Shown here in pieces: positions 39,880 through 40,604 of a stretch of 40,604 nt of DNA. Every line of letters starts with the position of its first letter. Within the stretch, counting starts at the first letter, position 1. Under the pieces are notes generated by a model, which did not search any database, was not told where the DNA came from, and saw nothing but the letters and a program-made list of their open reading frames with translations. Origin of the DNA: Porphyromonadaceae bacterium UBA4277 (GTDB lineage Bacteria > Bacteroidota > Bacteroidia > Bacteroidales > Muribaculaceae); NCBI GenBank assembly GCA_002395965.1, contig DGVT01000064.1, positions 1 to 40,604 of the forward strand. The letters are read 5' to 3'. The position numbers were made by a program, and so were the translations under genes.

Positions 39880-40604
39880 ATGAGACTGACACGAATTCTC
39901 ATTGCTGTAATATTAGGTAGTGCAATAGGCTTTTTGGCCGGCAATGACACTGCACTGGCGCAATATGTGACATCAAAGTTGGCGCCACCGCCGCCTGCGC
40001 CCGTAACTCCGGTAACAACCGGGCAGCAAAAGTCGCGCAAGGCAGCCGCACTCGATACAGTGAATGTTGAATTTAACGTTCACCCCACAATACCGCGGAG
40101 CTACGAAGATATTCACACTCCAGCGGAGTATTCGCTTGACTTGAAATCGCCATCTAACATCACCACCGAGACCGAGTATGATCCCGAGACTGGCTGTTAC
40201 GTGGTGCACACGCGTGTGGGCGACAACGACATAGTAACCCCCTTCATTCTCAGCGCTGCCGAGTATAACAACTTGGCCATGCGTCAGTCGATGTTTGAGT
40301 ATTATCGCAAGAAGAATGCCGAGAGTGCCGAGGAAAAATCTAAGAATCCCCTGAATTTCCTTGACCTCCAGTTTGGCCTTGGCCCGCTTGAGAAGATTTT
40401 TGGCCCCGGCGGCGTGCAACTCAAGACCCAAGGTTCAGTAAAAATCAATATGGGTGTGAAGAGCAACAAGACCGACAATCCCGCGCTCTCGGTCTCGGCC
40501 CGTCGCAAGACCTATTTTGACTTTGAGAATAAGATACAGGCAACGGTTTCGGCCTCGGTGGGTGATAAGATGAAGTTTAACATGACCTACAACACCGATG
40601 CCAC
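39880..40604 (+). CDS. sprA: Cell surface protein SprA, N-terminal part (runs off the right edge)
   Basis: The first 241 codons of a gene cut by the window end. The protein has a signal peptide (about 1-28, ending TALAQ), a Pro/Thr-rich stretch, then SprA text: LNFLDLQFGLGPLEKIFGPGGVQLKTQGSVKINMGV, ARRKTYFDFENKIQATVSASVGDKMKFNMTYNTDA. SprA is the very large (over 2,300-residue) outer-membrane barrel that forms the type IX secretion translocon. No other T9SS gene is in the window. The ATG at 39880 gives the only sensible signal peptide. Confidence 0.92.
   Translation, partial: MRLTRILIAVILGSAIGFLAGNDTALAQYVTSKLAPPPPAPVTPVTTGQQKSRKAAALDTVNVEFNVHPTIPRSYEDIHTPAEYSLDLKSPSNITTETEYDPETGCYVVHTRVGDNDIVTPFILSAAEYNNLAMRQSMFEYYRKKNAESAEEKSKNPLNFLDLQFGLGPLEKIFGPGGVQLKTQGSVKINMGVKSNKTDNPALSVSARRKTYFDFENKIQATVSASVGDKMKFNMTYNTDA

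Overview
The window comes from a Bacteroidota genome, most likely a gut Bacteroidales of the Muribaculaceae/Bacteroidaceae type. The pointers are a partial SprA gene at the right edge, the PBP1-LysM protein, a SpII lipoprotein, B12-dependent ribonucleotide reductase, CvfB- and DUF3298-type proteins, and many promoters of the Bacteroidota form (TTTG, 19-20 nt, TAnnTTTG). No phage structural genes, CRISPR arrays, rRNA or tRNA genes were recognised. Family assignments are made by reading the proteins; no database search was run. Layout: (1) 1-8657 is an AT-rich accessory segment. It holds a hypothetical gene with a probable A-run frameshift, a small membrane protein, a lipoprotein, an AraC-type regulator, a tyrosine recombinase, an FtsK-like translocase lacking the usual gamma domain, a small hypothetical protein, and a two-gene operon of exported proteins, one with ankyrin-like repeats. 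A 28-bp inverted repeat with 11-bp arms and a 6-bp centre, the geometry of a dif site, lies between the recombinase and translocase genes. This is the best candidate for an undescribed system here. (2) 8658-9465 is a GC-rich IS4-type transposase relic with an internal deletion. (3) 9512-18831 is core: prsA, a cytoplasmic GH13 glycosidase, an orphan HSDR_N-type nuclease-fold protein, holA, an outer-membrane barrel translationally coupled to a LysM-PBP1 protein, an 81-bp tandem repeat that contains a promoter, and dnaG.

(4) 19076-26268 holds a secreted amidase with a dockerin and its TolB-like partner, cvfB, a DUF3298 lipoprotein, rsmG coupled to an MBL hydrolase, and an AlkD-like protein. (5) 26684-34416 holds an AraC regulator, a UvrD/PcrA helicase, threonine aldolase, a zinc metallopeptidase, hisS, a Crp/Fnr regulator and a TSCPD protein. 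(6) 34485-40604 holds a CE7 esterase, nrdJ, an AT-rich repeat region, ruvA and the start of sprA. Most genes are single units or pairs with their own promoters. Convergent pairs are separated by strong hairpin terminators near 19.0, 27.6, 34.4, 35.9 and 39.8 kb. Replication and repair genes (holA, dnaG, uvrD, alkD-like, ruvA, nrdJ, prsA) are interspersed with envelope genes (LysM-PBP1, barrel protein, amidase, lipoproteins, sprA).
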